Below, piece by piece: positions 9,941 through 17,408 of a stretch of 64,000 nt of DNA. Each line of letters opens with the position of its first letter. Position 1 is the stretch's first letter. The notes under the pieces are model-generated. The model did not search any database. It was not told where the DNA came from and saw only the letters and a list, made by a program, of their open reading frames with translations. A program made the position numbers and the translations under genes. Where the stretch lies: assembly GCF_001681715.1 (NCBI RefSeq), contig NZ_LNWY01000008.1, forward strand, positions 1 to 64,000. Reading direction: 5' to 3'. This DNA is from Tritonibacter mobilis (lineage in GTDB: Bacteria > Pseudomonadota > Alphaproteobacteria > Rhodobacterales > Rhodobacteraceae).

Positions 9941-10342
9941 ATGACCGACATTATGAATGACTGGTATGGCCCCGATGCTGCGACTTTTGGCGATCGCGTT
10001 GCTGCCGCACGCGAAAGTGCAGGAATGACCCAAGGGCAGCTGGCTCGCCGCATGGGTGTGAAGAAAACCACCCTGATCGGTTGGGAGCAGGATCTGTCTG
10101 AACCACGCGCCAATAAGCTCTCGATGCTGTCTGGCCTGTTGAATGTGTCGATGAGCTGGCTTTTGACTGGTGAGGGCGATGATCTTTCGGCACCGAGCGA
10201 GGATACGCTTGGGGAAGATATGGCTGCAATTGCACGAGAATTGCGTAGCTTGCGCGAAGACTTGCGCCAACAGGCTGAACGTGCCGGACGTCTTGAAAAG
10301 ACGTTGCGGCGTCTCGTCGCCACGCAGGAGTCTGCAGAATGA
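9941..10342 (+). CDS. XRE-type helix-turn-helix protein
   Basis: A 133-residue regulator. An XRE/Cro HTH occupies about residues 20-75 (MTQGQLARRMGVKKTTLIGW, then LSEPRANKLSMLSGLLNVSMSWLLTG). It is followed by a charged, probably coiled-coil tail rich in Arg, Glu and Leu that may serve dimerisation. It overlaps sdhE by 4 bases (ATGA), so the two are translationally coupled. The targets are unknown. Confidence 0.85.
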   Translation: MTDIMNDWYGPDAATFGDRVAAARESAGMTQGQLARRMGVKKTTLIGWEQDLSEPRANKLSMLSGLLNVSMSWLLTGEGDDLSAPSEDTLGEDMAAIARELRSLREDLRQQAERAGRLEKTLRRLVATQESAE

Positions 10343-10617
10343 TCGAGGCGCAGGCTGATCTGGAAGAGAGCCGTGAAATCCGCATCAAACGCTTGACGAT
10401 GCGCTCCATGAGACGCGGCATTAAAGAGATGGATATCTTGCTGTCTGGTTTTGCCGCTGCGAATCTGGCTGAAATGACCGACGCGCAATTGGGTGAGTAC
10501 GATCACCTTTTGCGGGAAAACGATCAGGATCTTTACCAATGGGTAACGGGTCAGGCACCGGCACCGGAACGGTTTAACGCTCTCATTGATAAAATCTCTA
10601 GAACATACCAAAAATAA
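10339..10617 (+). CDS. sdhE: FAD assembly factor SdhE
   Basis: Small cytoplasmic protein (92 residues) of the SdhE/Sdh5 family that promotes covalent flavinylation of the succinate dehydrogenase flavoprotein. The family motif RGxxEMD is present as RGIKEMDILL near residues 28-37. It is followed by a helical bundle with YDHLLRENDQDLYQWVTG, also typical. The start overlaps the upstream HTH gene by 4 bases. The sdh genes themselves are elsewhere. Confidence 0.92.
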   Translation: MIEAQADLEESREIRIKRLTMRSMRRGIKEMDILLSGFAAANLAEMTDAQLGEYDHLLRENDQDLYQWVTGQAPAPERFNALIDKISRTYQK

Positions 10618-10696
10618 AAGAGAAATCCGGTTTAACGCATTTTCAGGAAATTCCAGTCACATTTGTCATGAAGCAATTTCGATTCGGAGATGCTGA

Positions 10697-11194
10697 ATGA
10701 GTATGGAACGACCAATCAGCCAGCTAGACCGCAAAGGGTTCATGACTGGTTATCTTGATGCACTTGCACTGGTGGAGCGTCTGCACCGCTTGTTGTTGGA
10801 TGTAATCAAGGACGAGTTTGAACGCGTGGGTGTCCTTGACATCAACGCGGTGCAGGCTCTGTTGCTGTTTAACATCGGCGACAATGAAGTGACTGCGGGG
10901 GAACTCAAAACCCGTGGCTACTATCAGGGTAGCAACGTCAGCTATAACCTGAAGAAACTGGTGGAGATGGGCTATATGCACCATCAACGCTGCGAAATCG
11001 ACCGCCGGTCGGTTCGCGTTCGTCTGACCCCCCGTGGTCGTGAAATTCGCGACATCGTTGCGTCGCTGTTTTCGCGTCATGCTGAGGGTCTGGAAAACAA
11101 AGGTGTAATCAGCGCCGAAGGGATCGAGGATATCACCGGTTCCCTCAAGCGTATGGAGCGGTACTGGTCTGACCAGATTCGCTACATCTATTAA
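10697..11194 (+). CDS. ldtR: MarR-type winged-helix regulator, LdtR-like
   Basis: A 165-residue MarR-superfamily regulator. The winged helix covers about residues 45-115 (VQALLLFNIGDNEVTAGEL, then GYYQGSNVSYNLKKLVEMGY and the wing around DRRSVRVRLTPRG). The sequence closely resembles the alphaproteobacterial LdtR group as I recall it, which controls cell-wall L,D-transpeptidase and stress genes. That assignment is from memory of the family and not from local context. It lies 79 bases after sdhE with its own probable ribosome site (CGGAG). Confidence 0.8.
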   Translation: MSMERPISQLDRKGFMTGYLDALALVERLHRLLLDVIKDEFERVGVLDINAVQALLLFNIGDNEVTAGELKTRGYYQGSNVSYNLKKLVEMGYMHHQRCEIDRRSVRVRLTPRGREIRDIVASLFSRHAEGLENKGVISAEGIEDITGSLKRMERYWSDQIRYIY

Positions 11195-11619
11195 AAACCG
11201 TTTTTCGGGCCGCAAGGTTCGTGGAACACATAAGACAGCTTTACGTCTGCTCCTTTTGCCAGTCTCGGCTCTACCGAAAACAGCCAATTGGATTAAATCA
11301 GAAGGTAAATCTGTCAACCTGGTCAAGCCAAACGCCGTAATACGGTTCAAATGGTAAGATGAGGGCGGTTGCAGAAGCAACCGAGGTACTGCCGAAGCCG
11401 GAGAATTCGGCAATCTGTCAGTTGAGAATGTAATACGTTGCTACCCATTGTTTCGGGTATGCTGCGACGGTGACCCCATGGGACACCCGACCAGTGCAGG
11501 AATGGTGCTGCAATACTGTTACTGAAGTTGCGCTCTCTTTTCTCGCGAGCGTAATTTGAACCGGGCGGTCCGTGATATTTGTCGCGGACAAATCAGGTCT
11601 TTCAGCGAAAGCTGTCAAT
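11195..11619 (+). ncRNA. Non-coding interval, possible small RNA gene
   Basis: This interval follows the ldtR-like gene and ends at a strong plus-strand terminator (11620-11656), more than 400 bases downstream of that gene's stop. It holds no convincing protein gene and several short inverted repeats, for example around CGGTTGCAGAAGCAACCG near 11367. A stand-alone RNA or a very long 3' UTR would fit. I could not match it to SRP RNA, RNase P RNA, 6S RNA or tmRNA. The 5' end is unknown. Confidence 0.25.
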
Positions 11620-11656
11620 CAGCCCGGACTGGCATGAGCCAGATCCGGGCTGTTTT
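11620..11656 (+). terminator. Rho-independent terminator
   Basis: A stem of CAGCCCGGA and TCCGGGCTG is extended inward by CTGGC/GCCAG around an ATGA loop. It is followed directly by TTTTT. The T-run lies on the plus-strand side only, so it ends rightward transcription and not the convergent gloA. Confidence 0.85.
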
Positions 11657-11740
11657 TACATCGGTTTAGAAAAGAACTCAGCGATCTCGTGCCGTACCTC
11701 GAAAGTGCGATCAGCCGAATATCTCAATAGGCGGCGCACC

Positions 11741-12169
11741 TCACCAGTGACCGGTGTTTTCCATACTCGCCCATGGCTCGGCAGCGGCAAGCGCCTCTCC
11801 TGCCTGCAGCAACTCGATTGAGATATTGTCAGGGGAGCGGACAAAAGCCATACGCCCATCGCGCGGCGGGCGGTTGATGGTGACGCCATTGTCCATCAGG
11901 TGCTGGCACATCTCATAGATATTATCGACCTCATAGGCGAGATGGCCAAAGTGACGGCTGTCTGAGGGCAGTTCATCATCGCCATCCCAGTTCCACGTCA
12001 ATTCAATAGGAGCTTCTTCCTGACCTGGAGGTGCCATGAAGATCAGCGAAAAACGTCCGCCTTCACTGTCGTGGCGGCGAATTTCCTTCAAACCCAGAAG
12101 TTCATAAAAAGCCATGGATTTTTCGAGATCTTTTACTCGGACCATGGTGTGCAGATACTTGAGCGGCAT
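11741..12169 (-). CDS. gloA: Lactoylglutathione lyase (glyoxalase I)
   Basis: Converts the hemithioacetal of methylglyoxal and glutathione to S-lactoylglutathione in the cytoplasm. The 142 residues form two VOC motifs, starting LKYLHTMVRVKDLEKSMAFY. Metal ligands appear as His7, the Glu in PIELTWNW, the His in RHFGHLAYEV and the Glu in ISIELLQ near residue 120. The C-terminus is slightly longer than in the short E. coli enzyme. It is divergent from thyA and convergent with the possible small RNA. Confidence 0.92.
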   Translation of the reverse strand: MPLKYLHTMVRVKDLEKSMAFYELLGLKEIRRHDSEGGRFSLIFMAPPGQEEAPIELTWNWDGDDELPSDSRHFGHLAYEVDNIYEMCQHLMDNGVTINRPPRDGRMAFVRSPDNISIELLQAGEALAAAEPWASMENTGHW

Positions 12170-12318
12170 AGGACGTCCTTTTTTCCAGCAGCCAAAATAA
12201 TACGGTGTCGTGGGTCAACCTAAGTTCTGAGGCTGGAATGTCGAGGGTGGCGGGGTAAATTGCTTGGAACTGTCCAGTTCGCACGGTATCACCGGAGGGC
12301 AAAGAGGAGGCCCGCGCC

Positions 12319-13152
12319 ATGCAGCAATATCACGACGCCTTGCAGCATATCCTTGACCACGGGGTCGAGACGACGGACCGCACCGGTACGGGCACCCTGT
12401 CGTGTTTCGGCATGCAACAGCGGTATGATCTTGCCGATGGCTTCCCGCTGGTCACCACAAAAAAGCTGCACCTGCGCTCTATCATTCACGAGCTTCTGTG
12501 GTTTTTGTCCGGCGATACCAACATCAAATACCTGAAAGACAATGGTGTTTCGATCTGGGACGAGTGGGCGGATGAAAATGGCGACCTTGGGCCGGTTTAT
12601 GGTTACCAGTGGCGCAAGTTTCCGCGACTTGAACTGGCAGAGGGCACTTTGGGAGATGAGCCGCTATATCGTGCAGGCACGGTGGATCAGATCAGCGATC
12701 TGGTGAAAATGATCCGCAATAGCCCCGACAGCCGCCGCCTGATTGTGACCGCATGGAACCCGGCCGATGTTCCCGATATGGCGCTGCCGCCCTGTCATAG
12801 CCTCTGGCAGGTACGCGTATTGGGCGGAAAAATGCATCTGCAGCTTTATCAACGCTCCGCGGACATGTTCCTTGGTGTGCCGTTCAACATCGCGTCTTAT
12901 GCGCTGCTTTTGCAAATGCTTGCGCATGTAACCGGCTATGAGATTGGGACATTTGTGCACACCATGGGGGATGCGCATATTTACTCAAACCACATGGAAC
13001 AAGTGAAGCTGCAACTGTCCCGTACCCCGAAACAGCTGCCACAAATTCGCATCGCGCGGAATGTGACATCACTCTTTGATTTCAAATACGAGGATTTTGA
13101 AGTCATCGGCTATGATCCTGATCCCACCATCAAAGCGCCCGTCGCGGTTTGA
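12319..13152 (+). CDS. thyA: Thymidylate synthase
   Basis: Makes dTMP from dUMP with methylene-tetrahydrofolate, releasing dihydrofolate. The 277 residues show the ThyA fold, with the catalytic Cys159 in [13 protein letters not shown] and the folate/dUMP motifs [20 protein letters not shown] and [12 protein letters not shown]. It lies 27 bases upstream of folA, which recycles the dihydrofolate it produces. The two form a classic thyA-folA operon. Confidence 0.97.
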   Translation: MQQYHDALQHILDHGVETTDRTGTGTLSCFGMQQRYDLADGFPLVTTKKLHLRSIIHELLWFLSGDTNIKYLKDNGVSIWDEWADENGDLGPVYGYQWRKFPRLELAEGTLGDEPLYRAGTVDQISDLVKMIRNSPDSRRLIVTAWNPADVPDMALPPCHSLWQVRVLGGKMHLQLYQRSADMFLGVPFNIASYALLLQMLAHVTGYEIGTFVHTMGDAHIYSNHMEQVKLQLSRTPKQLPQIRIARNVTSLFDFKYEDFEVIGYDPDPTIKAPVAV

Positions 13153-13179
13153 TCGCTCCAGATACATGCAGGCACTTTT

Positions 13180-13662
13180 ATGATCACACTTATCGTCGCT
13201 CGGGCTCGAAACGGGGCCATCGGCAAGGACAACGATATCCCGTGGCACGCGCCCGAAGATATGAAAGCCTTTCAGCGCGAAACGCTGGGCGGGGCTATTA
13301 TTATGGGGCGCAACACTTGGGACAGCTTACCCGTAAAGCCCCTGAAAAACCGGCTGAATATTGTTGTGTCCTCAAACCCGGATGCGGCTGAAACCGTAGT
13401 GAAAACGATCGAGGACGCCGTTGCCTTAGCGCGGTGCGAGGGCTATGCGCGTATCTATGGGATTGGTGGGGCAGGGATCTATAAAGGCATGCTGGAAATC
13501 GCGGATCGGTTAATGATAACTGAAGTCGCGCTTGATATTTCTGATGCAGATGCCTTCTTTCCGTCATTTGACGAAAGCCAATGGCGTATCGGTGCGCGTC
13601 TGCCATTGAGAACGGAAACGCCAGCCTGCGTCCTGACGGAGTACCTGCGCAAGCCGAACTGA
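13180..13662 (+). CDS. folA: Dihydrofolate reductase
   Basis: NADPH-dependent reduction of dihydrofolate to tetrahydrofolate. The 160 residues begin MITLIVARARNGAIGKDNDIPWHAPEDM, with the family Trp and an acidic residue (Glu/Asp region APEDM) of the substrate site. The cofactor loop GGAIIMGRNTWDS and IYGIGGAGIY follow. It is downstream of thyA in the same operon and is the target of trimethoprim. Confidence 0.96.
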   Translation: MITLIVARARNGAIGKDNDIPWHAPEDMKAFQRETLGGAIIMGRNTWDSLPVKPLKNRLNIVVSSNPDAAETVVKTIEDAVALARCEGYARIYGIGGAGIYKGMLEIADRLMITEVALDISDADAFFPSFDESQWRIGARLPLRTETPACVLTEYLRKPN

Positions 13663-13707
13663 CCCACGGCATGAAATCTGCGCGCCGGATTTGAGATTGT
13701 GGAATAT

Positions 13708-13748
13708 AAAAACTGCGCCCAAGCCACAGAAGCGTGGGTCGGACGCAG
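13708..13748 (-). terminator. Terminator after the cold-shock gene
   Basis: Read on the minus strand, outer arms CTGCG/CGCAG enclose an inner CCCACGC/GTGG stem and are followed by TTTTTAT. It lies just after the cspA-like stop and also faces the end of folA. Confidence 0.65.
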
Positions 13749-13770
13749 AGATCTTTATGGGGGAGGGGCC

Positions 13771-13977
13771 TTAAAGCGGGCGAATATCGCCGGCCATTTG
13801 TCGGCCATCTCGGCCTTCGCTCAGCTCATATCCCACTTTTTGGTTGTCAGCCAGGCCGGTCAGGCCAGAGCGTTCGACGGCGGAAATATGGACAAACACG
13901 TCCTTGCCGCCCTCATCGGGTTCAATAAAACCATAGCCCTTGGTGGTGTTGAACCATTTCACGGTGCCAGTTGGCAT
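13771..13977 (-). CDS. cspA: Cold-shock domain protein
   Basis: A 68-residue single cold-shock domain that binds single-stranded nucleic acid and acts as an RNA chaperone. RNP1 (KGYGFI, residues 13-18) and RNP2 (DVFVHISAV) are intact. Such proteins prevent mRNA secondary structure at low temperature or during stationary phase. The upstream region carries a perfect 20-base palindrome 30-49 bases before the start. Alphaproteobacteria encode several Csp paralogues, so the symbol denotes the family only. Confidence 0.92.
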   Translation of the reverse strand: MPTGTVKWFNTTKGYGFIEPDEGGKDVFVHISAVERSGLTGLADNQKVGYELSEGRDGRQMAGDIRPL

Positions 13978-14006
13978 GTCCCGTGTCTCCTTCTCACTTG
14001 CACTTC

Positions 14007-14026
14007 ACTTTGAGCATGCTCAAAGT
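14007..14026. promoter_or_regulatory. Perfect 20-base palindrome upstream of the cold-shock gene
   Basis: ACTTTGAGCATGCTCAAAGT is fully self-complementary and lies 30 bases upstream of the cspA-like start, in its promoter or 5' leader. It could be an operator for a dimeric regulator or a leader hairpin. The regulator is unknown. Confidence 0.55.
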
Positions 14027-14199
14027 ACCTTTCAATCTCCCGTCCCGAGGCGAACAAACGACGCCCAAGCCCAGGTGATCCAAGCCCTTGGTTAACGCAG
14101 GCCCGTTTTAGTGTGGCACGGGGTTTTGAAAAATCAAAGGAAATCGGTGGGACTCTACCGTAAATTGTGTGAAACTTTCATGCGCAAGGGAAAGCTGAA

Positions 14200-14517
14200 G
14201 TGAAGCTCTATGGTCTGAAAACATGCGACACATGTCGCAAGGCATTGAAATCGTTGCCTGCGGCTGATTTTGTGGATGTCCGCAAAGATGGAGTTCCGGC
14301 AGATGTGATGGAGCAAGCGTATGCTCAATTTCCAGACACATTGCTTAACACCCGCTCGACCACGTGGCGTGGCTTGAGCGACGAAGAGCGTGCAAGACCC
14401 CCACTGGAGCTGGTGGCAGAGCATCCGAGTCTGATGAAACGCCCGCTGATTGAAGCTGAGGGGCGGCTCTTTCTTGGTTGGAACGCTGAGGTAAAATCAG
14501 CGCTCGGCGTGGCCTGA
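14200..14517 (+). CDS. ArsC/Spx-like thioredoxin-fold protein
   Basis: A 105-residue ArsC-family protein beginning MKLYGLKTCDTCRKALKSLP. The CxxC at Cys9/Cys12 and the late RPLIEAEGRLFLGW segment are typical of the YffB/Spx-like branch, whose members are often not arsenate reductases. The GTG start at 14200 follows AAGGGA. There are no arsenic genes nearby. A glutathione- or thiol-linked role is likely, with substrate unknown. Confidence 0.8.
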   Translation: MKLYGLKTCDTCRKALKSLPAADFVDVRKDGVPADVMEQAYAQFPDTLLNTRSTTWRGLSDEERARPPLELVAEHPSLMKRPLIEAEGRLFLGWNAEVKSALGVA

Positions 14518-14540
14518 GAAGCCCTACTTTAGATAGAAAG

Positions 14541-14571
14541 ACGGCGCGTTTGGTCGGTTCAGACGCGCCGT
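14541..14571. terminator. Terminator between the convergent ArsC-like and doxX genes
   Basis: Arms ACGGCGCGT and ACGCGCCGT surround a 13-base loop. TTTCT follows on the plus strand, and a T-containing stretch follows on the minus strand (CTTTCTATC). It can serve both convergent units. Confidence 0.75.
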
Positions 14572-14594
14572 TTCTAAGGAGAAGGGATGCTACC

Positions 14595-15158
14595 TCAGGC
14601 CTGGGTTGCGGCGTGGCGGTGACGCAAGAGGGCATCAACCGATAGCGCGCCTGCACCTTTTACGACCAGAAACACCAGCACAAAGACCCACAACAGCCGT
14701 TGATCCATTATGACGCTGTCAGAAAAGCGATCAAACCATGCACCCAGTGTTTTGGTGTCCGTTGCGCCGTGCCCGTAAACATCGGTGAGAGACTGCACCA
14801 CCACAAAACCGATCATGCCAAGAGCGGCGAGACGCGTAGCAAGCCCGATCACGATCAGCAGCGGCAGCAAGAATTCTGCGTAAGTGCCAGCCATCACCAC
14901 CAACCAATGAAAGACACCGAACTGCGACACGTCGTAGCCAGCGGCTTCGAGTTGTTTCGGGAAAATCTGGCTGTAGGCTCCGATTGAAGGGGAGAACAGG
15001 CCGAAGATCCCGTCTCCCAGCTTGGTCAGGCCGGAGTTCCAGTAATAAAGCAGCAAAACAGCTGCAAAGGTGAAACGGGCAAACAGCGGCATCAGCCAAT
15101 TGCCCGCGCGCTCAATCAGGTTGAACGCGGCGTTATGCAGTGAAATCAACGCGGTCAT
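14595..15158 (-). CDS. DoxX-family membrane protein of the bufferin operon
   Basis: A 187-residue DoxX-family protein with four or five membrane segments (for example FARFTFAAVLLLYYWNSGLTK and the FLLPLLIVIGLATRLAALG region). DoxX proteins are small quinone- or redox-linked membrane proteins of uncertain chemistry. It is the last gene of the bufA-bufB-bufC-doxX operon, 8 bases after bufC. A DoxX gene is a recurring member of such operons. I infer a membrane redox role linked to copper or thiol stress, but this is unproven. Confidence 0.82.
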   Translation of the reverse strand: MTALISLHNAAFNLIERAGNWLMPLFARFTFAAVLLLYYWNSGLTKLGDGIFGLFSPSIGAYSQIFPKQLEAAGYDVSQFGVFHWLVVMAGTYAEFLLPLLIVIGLATRLAALGMIGFVVVQSLTDVYGHGATDTKTLGAWFDRFSDSVIMDQRLLWVFVLVFLVVKGAGALSVDALLRHRHAATQA

Positions 15159-15166
15159 GGGAAGTC

Positions 15167-15913
15167 CTATTGCGAGAGGTCGGTGAGGGCCAAGCCCTCG
15201 ATCAGGAGCGCCAAGGGGGCGCTGAGGTCGAAATCAGGAAATTCATTTGTAGCGGCATCGGTTGCATCTCCGAGTGTCTCGCCTGCCTGAAGCGCGGCAA
15301 TCCAGACCGCACTGCCTTTGGGAAGCAGTTGCGGAATGGGGTCAAAATCGGGTCGGGTGATCAATAGGTCTTCGGCGCCTGCCTGCGGCTTCGGCGCGTT
15401 TGGCTCGGTGTTATAGCGCCAGATGGAGAAAATCGGCCAATCCGAGCGCATCAGGCCCATCGCGGGTGCAAAGTGCAGACGGCAACGCATCAAATCTTGT
15501 GGAGCCATCGCGCTAAGGCGCGCAGGGTCCAACGGTGTGGCGTCACCCGCATGGTAGCTGCAGCGTAGGGCAAGTTCCAATCGCGCCACATCGCCCAGAT
15601 AACCCAGGTGAGAGAGCTGTTCGAGGTTTTCCAAAAATTCGGGAAAGCCCGCGCCGTAATGCATCATCAACGGTGAGGACGGAGGATGGGCGCGCAGATA
15701 CATTGCGGCCAGACCGTCCATGTTCTGTTGTCCCAGAAGCTTCGCGATGACAGGAAACCCCTGATGCAAAGCCTCGGTAAGGGAGACGGCGACATTGTTG
15801 CGATAGACGCTAAAACGACGCCCCGCGGGCCGCGCGACGCCATCCAGCAGCCCCTCAGGGACGGGCAGGCGCGCATCCAGAATGGCGCGGGTGAATTGCT
15901 CTTCGCGTGACAT
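15167..15913 (-). CDS. bufC: DUF2063 putative DNA-binding-domain protein, bufferin partner (BufC)
   Basis: A 248-residue DUF2063 protein starting [42 protein letters not shown] near residues 33-61 is the family signature. These proteins are obligate partners of DUF692 enzymes and are thought to recognise and present the precursor peptide; the 'DNA-binding' name is probably misleading. The start codon overlaps the bufB stop as TGATG, so translation is coupled. Longer in-frame starts upstream lie inside bufB and are not needed. Confidence 0.87.
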   Translation of the reverse strand: MSREEQFTRAILDARLPVPEGLLDGVARPAGRRFSVYRNNVAVSLTEALHQGFPVIAKLLGQQNMDGLAAMYLRAHPPSSPLMMHYGAGFPEFLENLEQLSHLGYLGDVARLELALRCSYHAGDATPLDPARLSAMAPQDLMRCRLHFAPAMGLMRSDWPIFSIWRYNTEPNAPKPQAGAEDLLITRPDFDPIPQLLPKGSAVWIAALQAGETLGDATDAATNEFPDFDLSAPLALLIEGLALTDLSQ

Positions 15914-16773
15914 CAGGCCGCCACTTTGACTGCGTGCAGGGCACTCGCGGCGCGGGCGGCCTCGGCTTCCAGCACTGGCCAATCAGGCACATCGGTGTCC
16001 CATTCCACCAGTGTTGGTTTGGGCCCCGAGCGCACCAGCGTATAGGCCAGCAGCGACCAGACCGGATCTACCACTTCTGCGCCGTGGCTGTCGATCAGCA
16101 GCGGGCGGCCATGGTCGTCTTCGTCTTCGTCATGCCCGCCCAAGTGAATTTCACCAACCAGATCAATCGGATAGGCGTCAATATATTCCTGTGGCCGATA
16201 CCCAAGATTGGTGGCCGAGACAAAGACGTTGTTCACATCCAAGAGCAACCCGCAGCCGGTGCGCTTTGCAATCTCATTCAGGAATGCTGGTTCTGCCCAA
16301 GTACTCTCAGCAAAGGCGAGGTAGCTTGATGGGTTCTCCAGCAGCATCTGCCGTCCCAACAGGTCTTGTACCTGATTGATGTGATCACAGACGCGCGTGA
16401 GCGTGCTATCCGTGTAAGGCAACGGCAGCAGGTCGTTGTAGAAATGAGTATCATGGGTGGACCATGCCAGATGCTCGGAAAAGCTCGCAGGTTTCAACCA
16501 GTCGACAAGGTGTTTCAGCCGGGCGAGGTGATCGGGGTCAAGGGGACCTTCGCCACCGATCGACAGACCCACACCATGCACCGAAATTGGAAAGCGCTCG
16601 GACAGGTGGCGCAACTGCGCCAAGGGACGACCGCCGTCGCCCATGTAGTTTTCCGCATGAATTTCCAGCCACTCGACCGTGCCCGCATTTTCCATGATTG
16701 ACTGAAAATGCTGAGGTTTATAACCGACACCTGCGGCGTTCGGCAGGTGAGAATGCTCTGAACGTGCGGGCAT
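15913..16773 (-). CDS. bufB: DUF692 multinuclear iron oxidase (MNIO), bufferin-modifying enzyme
   Basis: A 286-residue DUF692/UPF0276 protein, a TIM-barrel family that uses a cluster of non-haem irons and O2 to modify cysteines in ribosomal peptides, as MbnB does in methanobactin synthesis. Likely metal ligands lie in [46 protein letters not shown] and [10 protein letters not shown]. The start at 16773 has AAGAGG upstream. It follows the DUF2282 precursor gene and precedes its DUF2063 partner, the standard arrangement for bufferin biosynthesis. Expected product: oxidised cysteines, probably thiooxazole-type, that chelate copper. Confidence 0.92.
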   Translation of the reverse strand: MPARSEHSHLPNAAGVGYKPQHFQSIMENAGTVEWLEIHAENYMGDGGRPLAQLRHLSERFPISVHGVGLSIGGEGPLDPDHLARLKHLVDWLKPASFSEHLAWSTHDTHFYNDLLPLPYTDSTLTRVCDHINQVQDLLGRQMLLENPSSYLAFAESTWAEPAFLNEIAKRTGCGLLLDVNNVFVSATNLGYRPQEYIDAYPIDLVGEIHLGGHDEDEDDHGRPLLIDSHGAEVVDPVWSLLAYTLVRSGPKPTLVEWDTDVPDWPVLEAEAARAASALHAVKVAA

Positions 16774-16842
16774 GGCGCACCTCTTTTCGATGAAGCGAAG
16801 GGAGAGAGACAGTCGTGTCAATCAACACGGAGCAGGTCGCGA

Positions 16843-16860
16843 GGGCGCGATTGTGCGCCC
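16843..16860 (-). promoter_or_regulatory. Intercistronic hairpin between bufA and bufB
   Basis: GGGCGC and GCGCCC are separated by six bases within the 110-base gap between precursor and enzyme genes. No T-run follows, so it is more likely a processing or stability element, or a partial attenuator that keeps precursor mRNA above enzyme mRNA. Confidence 0.45.
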
Positions 16861-16883
16861 CCACGGAAAAGTATCGCAGTGGA

Positions 16884-17189
16884 TTATGCGGGCAGGTCGC
16901 GCTCCAGCGGCTCCAGAGAGCCGTTGCGCGCCGTGCCGTCTGCCATTGCAGGCAGATCCATATCGGCGCAGGTGCCTGCATCAACGAGGGTCCATGCGTT
17001 GCCTTGATAATCAACGGTCGAAGTACCTGCGCAGGTCGTGCCGGGACCGGCGGCGCAGTCATTGTCGCCTGCAAGAGAGACGCCGTAGCATTTTTCTTTG
17101 GCCTGTGCGGATGCATGCGGAGCAGTAACTGCGGTCAGCGCTGCGGCAACAGCGCCAGCAACAGCAAGGGTTTTCTTAGTGGTCGACAT
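16884..17189 (-). CDS. bufA: DUF2282 bufferin precursor peptide
   Basis: A 101-residue secreted precursor. An N-terminal Sec-type signal peptide (about residues 1-29, basic start, hydrophobic core, ending ASAQA) precedes a core with four cysteines: Cys34 (EKCYG), Cys45 (GDNDC), Cys53 (GTTCAGTS) and Cys74 (AGTCAD). This spacing is the DUF2282/bufferin signature. In characterised bufferins the DUF692 enzyme converts core cysteines to metal-binding groups and the product is exported to the periplasm to buffer copper. A strong AGGAGG ribosome site precedes the start. It is the first gene of the operon, fitting high expression. Confidence 0.92.
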   Translation of the reverse strand: MSTTKKTLAVAGAVAAALTAVTAPHASAQAKEKCYGVSLAGDNDCAAGPGTTCAGTSTVDYQGNAWTLVDAGTCADMDLPAMADGTARNGSLEPLERDLPA

Positions 17190-17361
17190 ACGCGTGTCCT
17201 CCTGAAGTGATATGCGTCGTCTTTAGTGACAAGAACACACTAACCGGGGATTGATGCGTAAACAAACTCACGAGCACGTGGCTCACGCCTGCGTCAGTCG
17301 ATGTTAGAGAACGGCCACAGTTGAACCGTATATTCCCTTGGTTTTAGGCTGGTTGTAACAA

Positions 17362-17385
17362 AACGGCCCCCGATTGGGGGCCGTT
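17362..17385 (-). terminator. thrS terminator
   Basis: A perfect 10-base stem, AACGGCCCCC and GGGGGCCGTT, surrounds a four-base loop. On the minus strand it is followed by TTTGTTAC, just after the thrS stop. Confidence 0.88.
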
Positions 17386-17408
17386 CATTGCAGGAATATC
17401 GAGAATTG

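Noticed and set aside
11418-11618. 66-codon minus-strand frame in the possible small-RNA interval
   Set aside because: No ribosome site, no recognisable family, and composition not clearly protein-like; the plus-strand terminator argues for rightward transcription.
14200-14517. Arsenate reductase
   Set aside because: The CxxC and YffB-like pattern and the lack of ars genes do not support arsenic detoxification.
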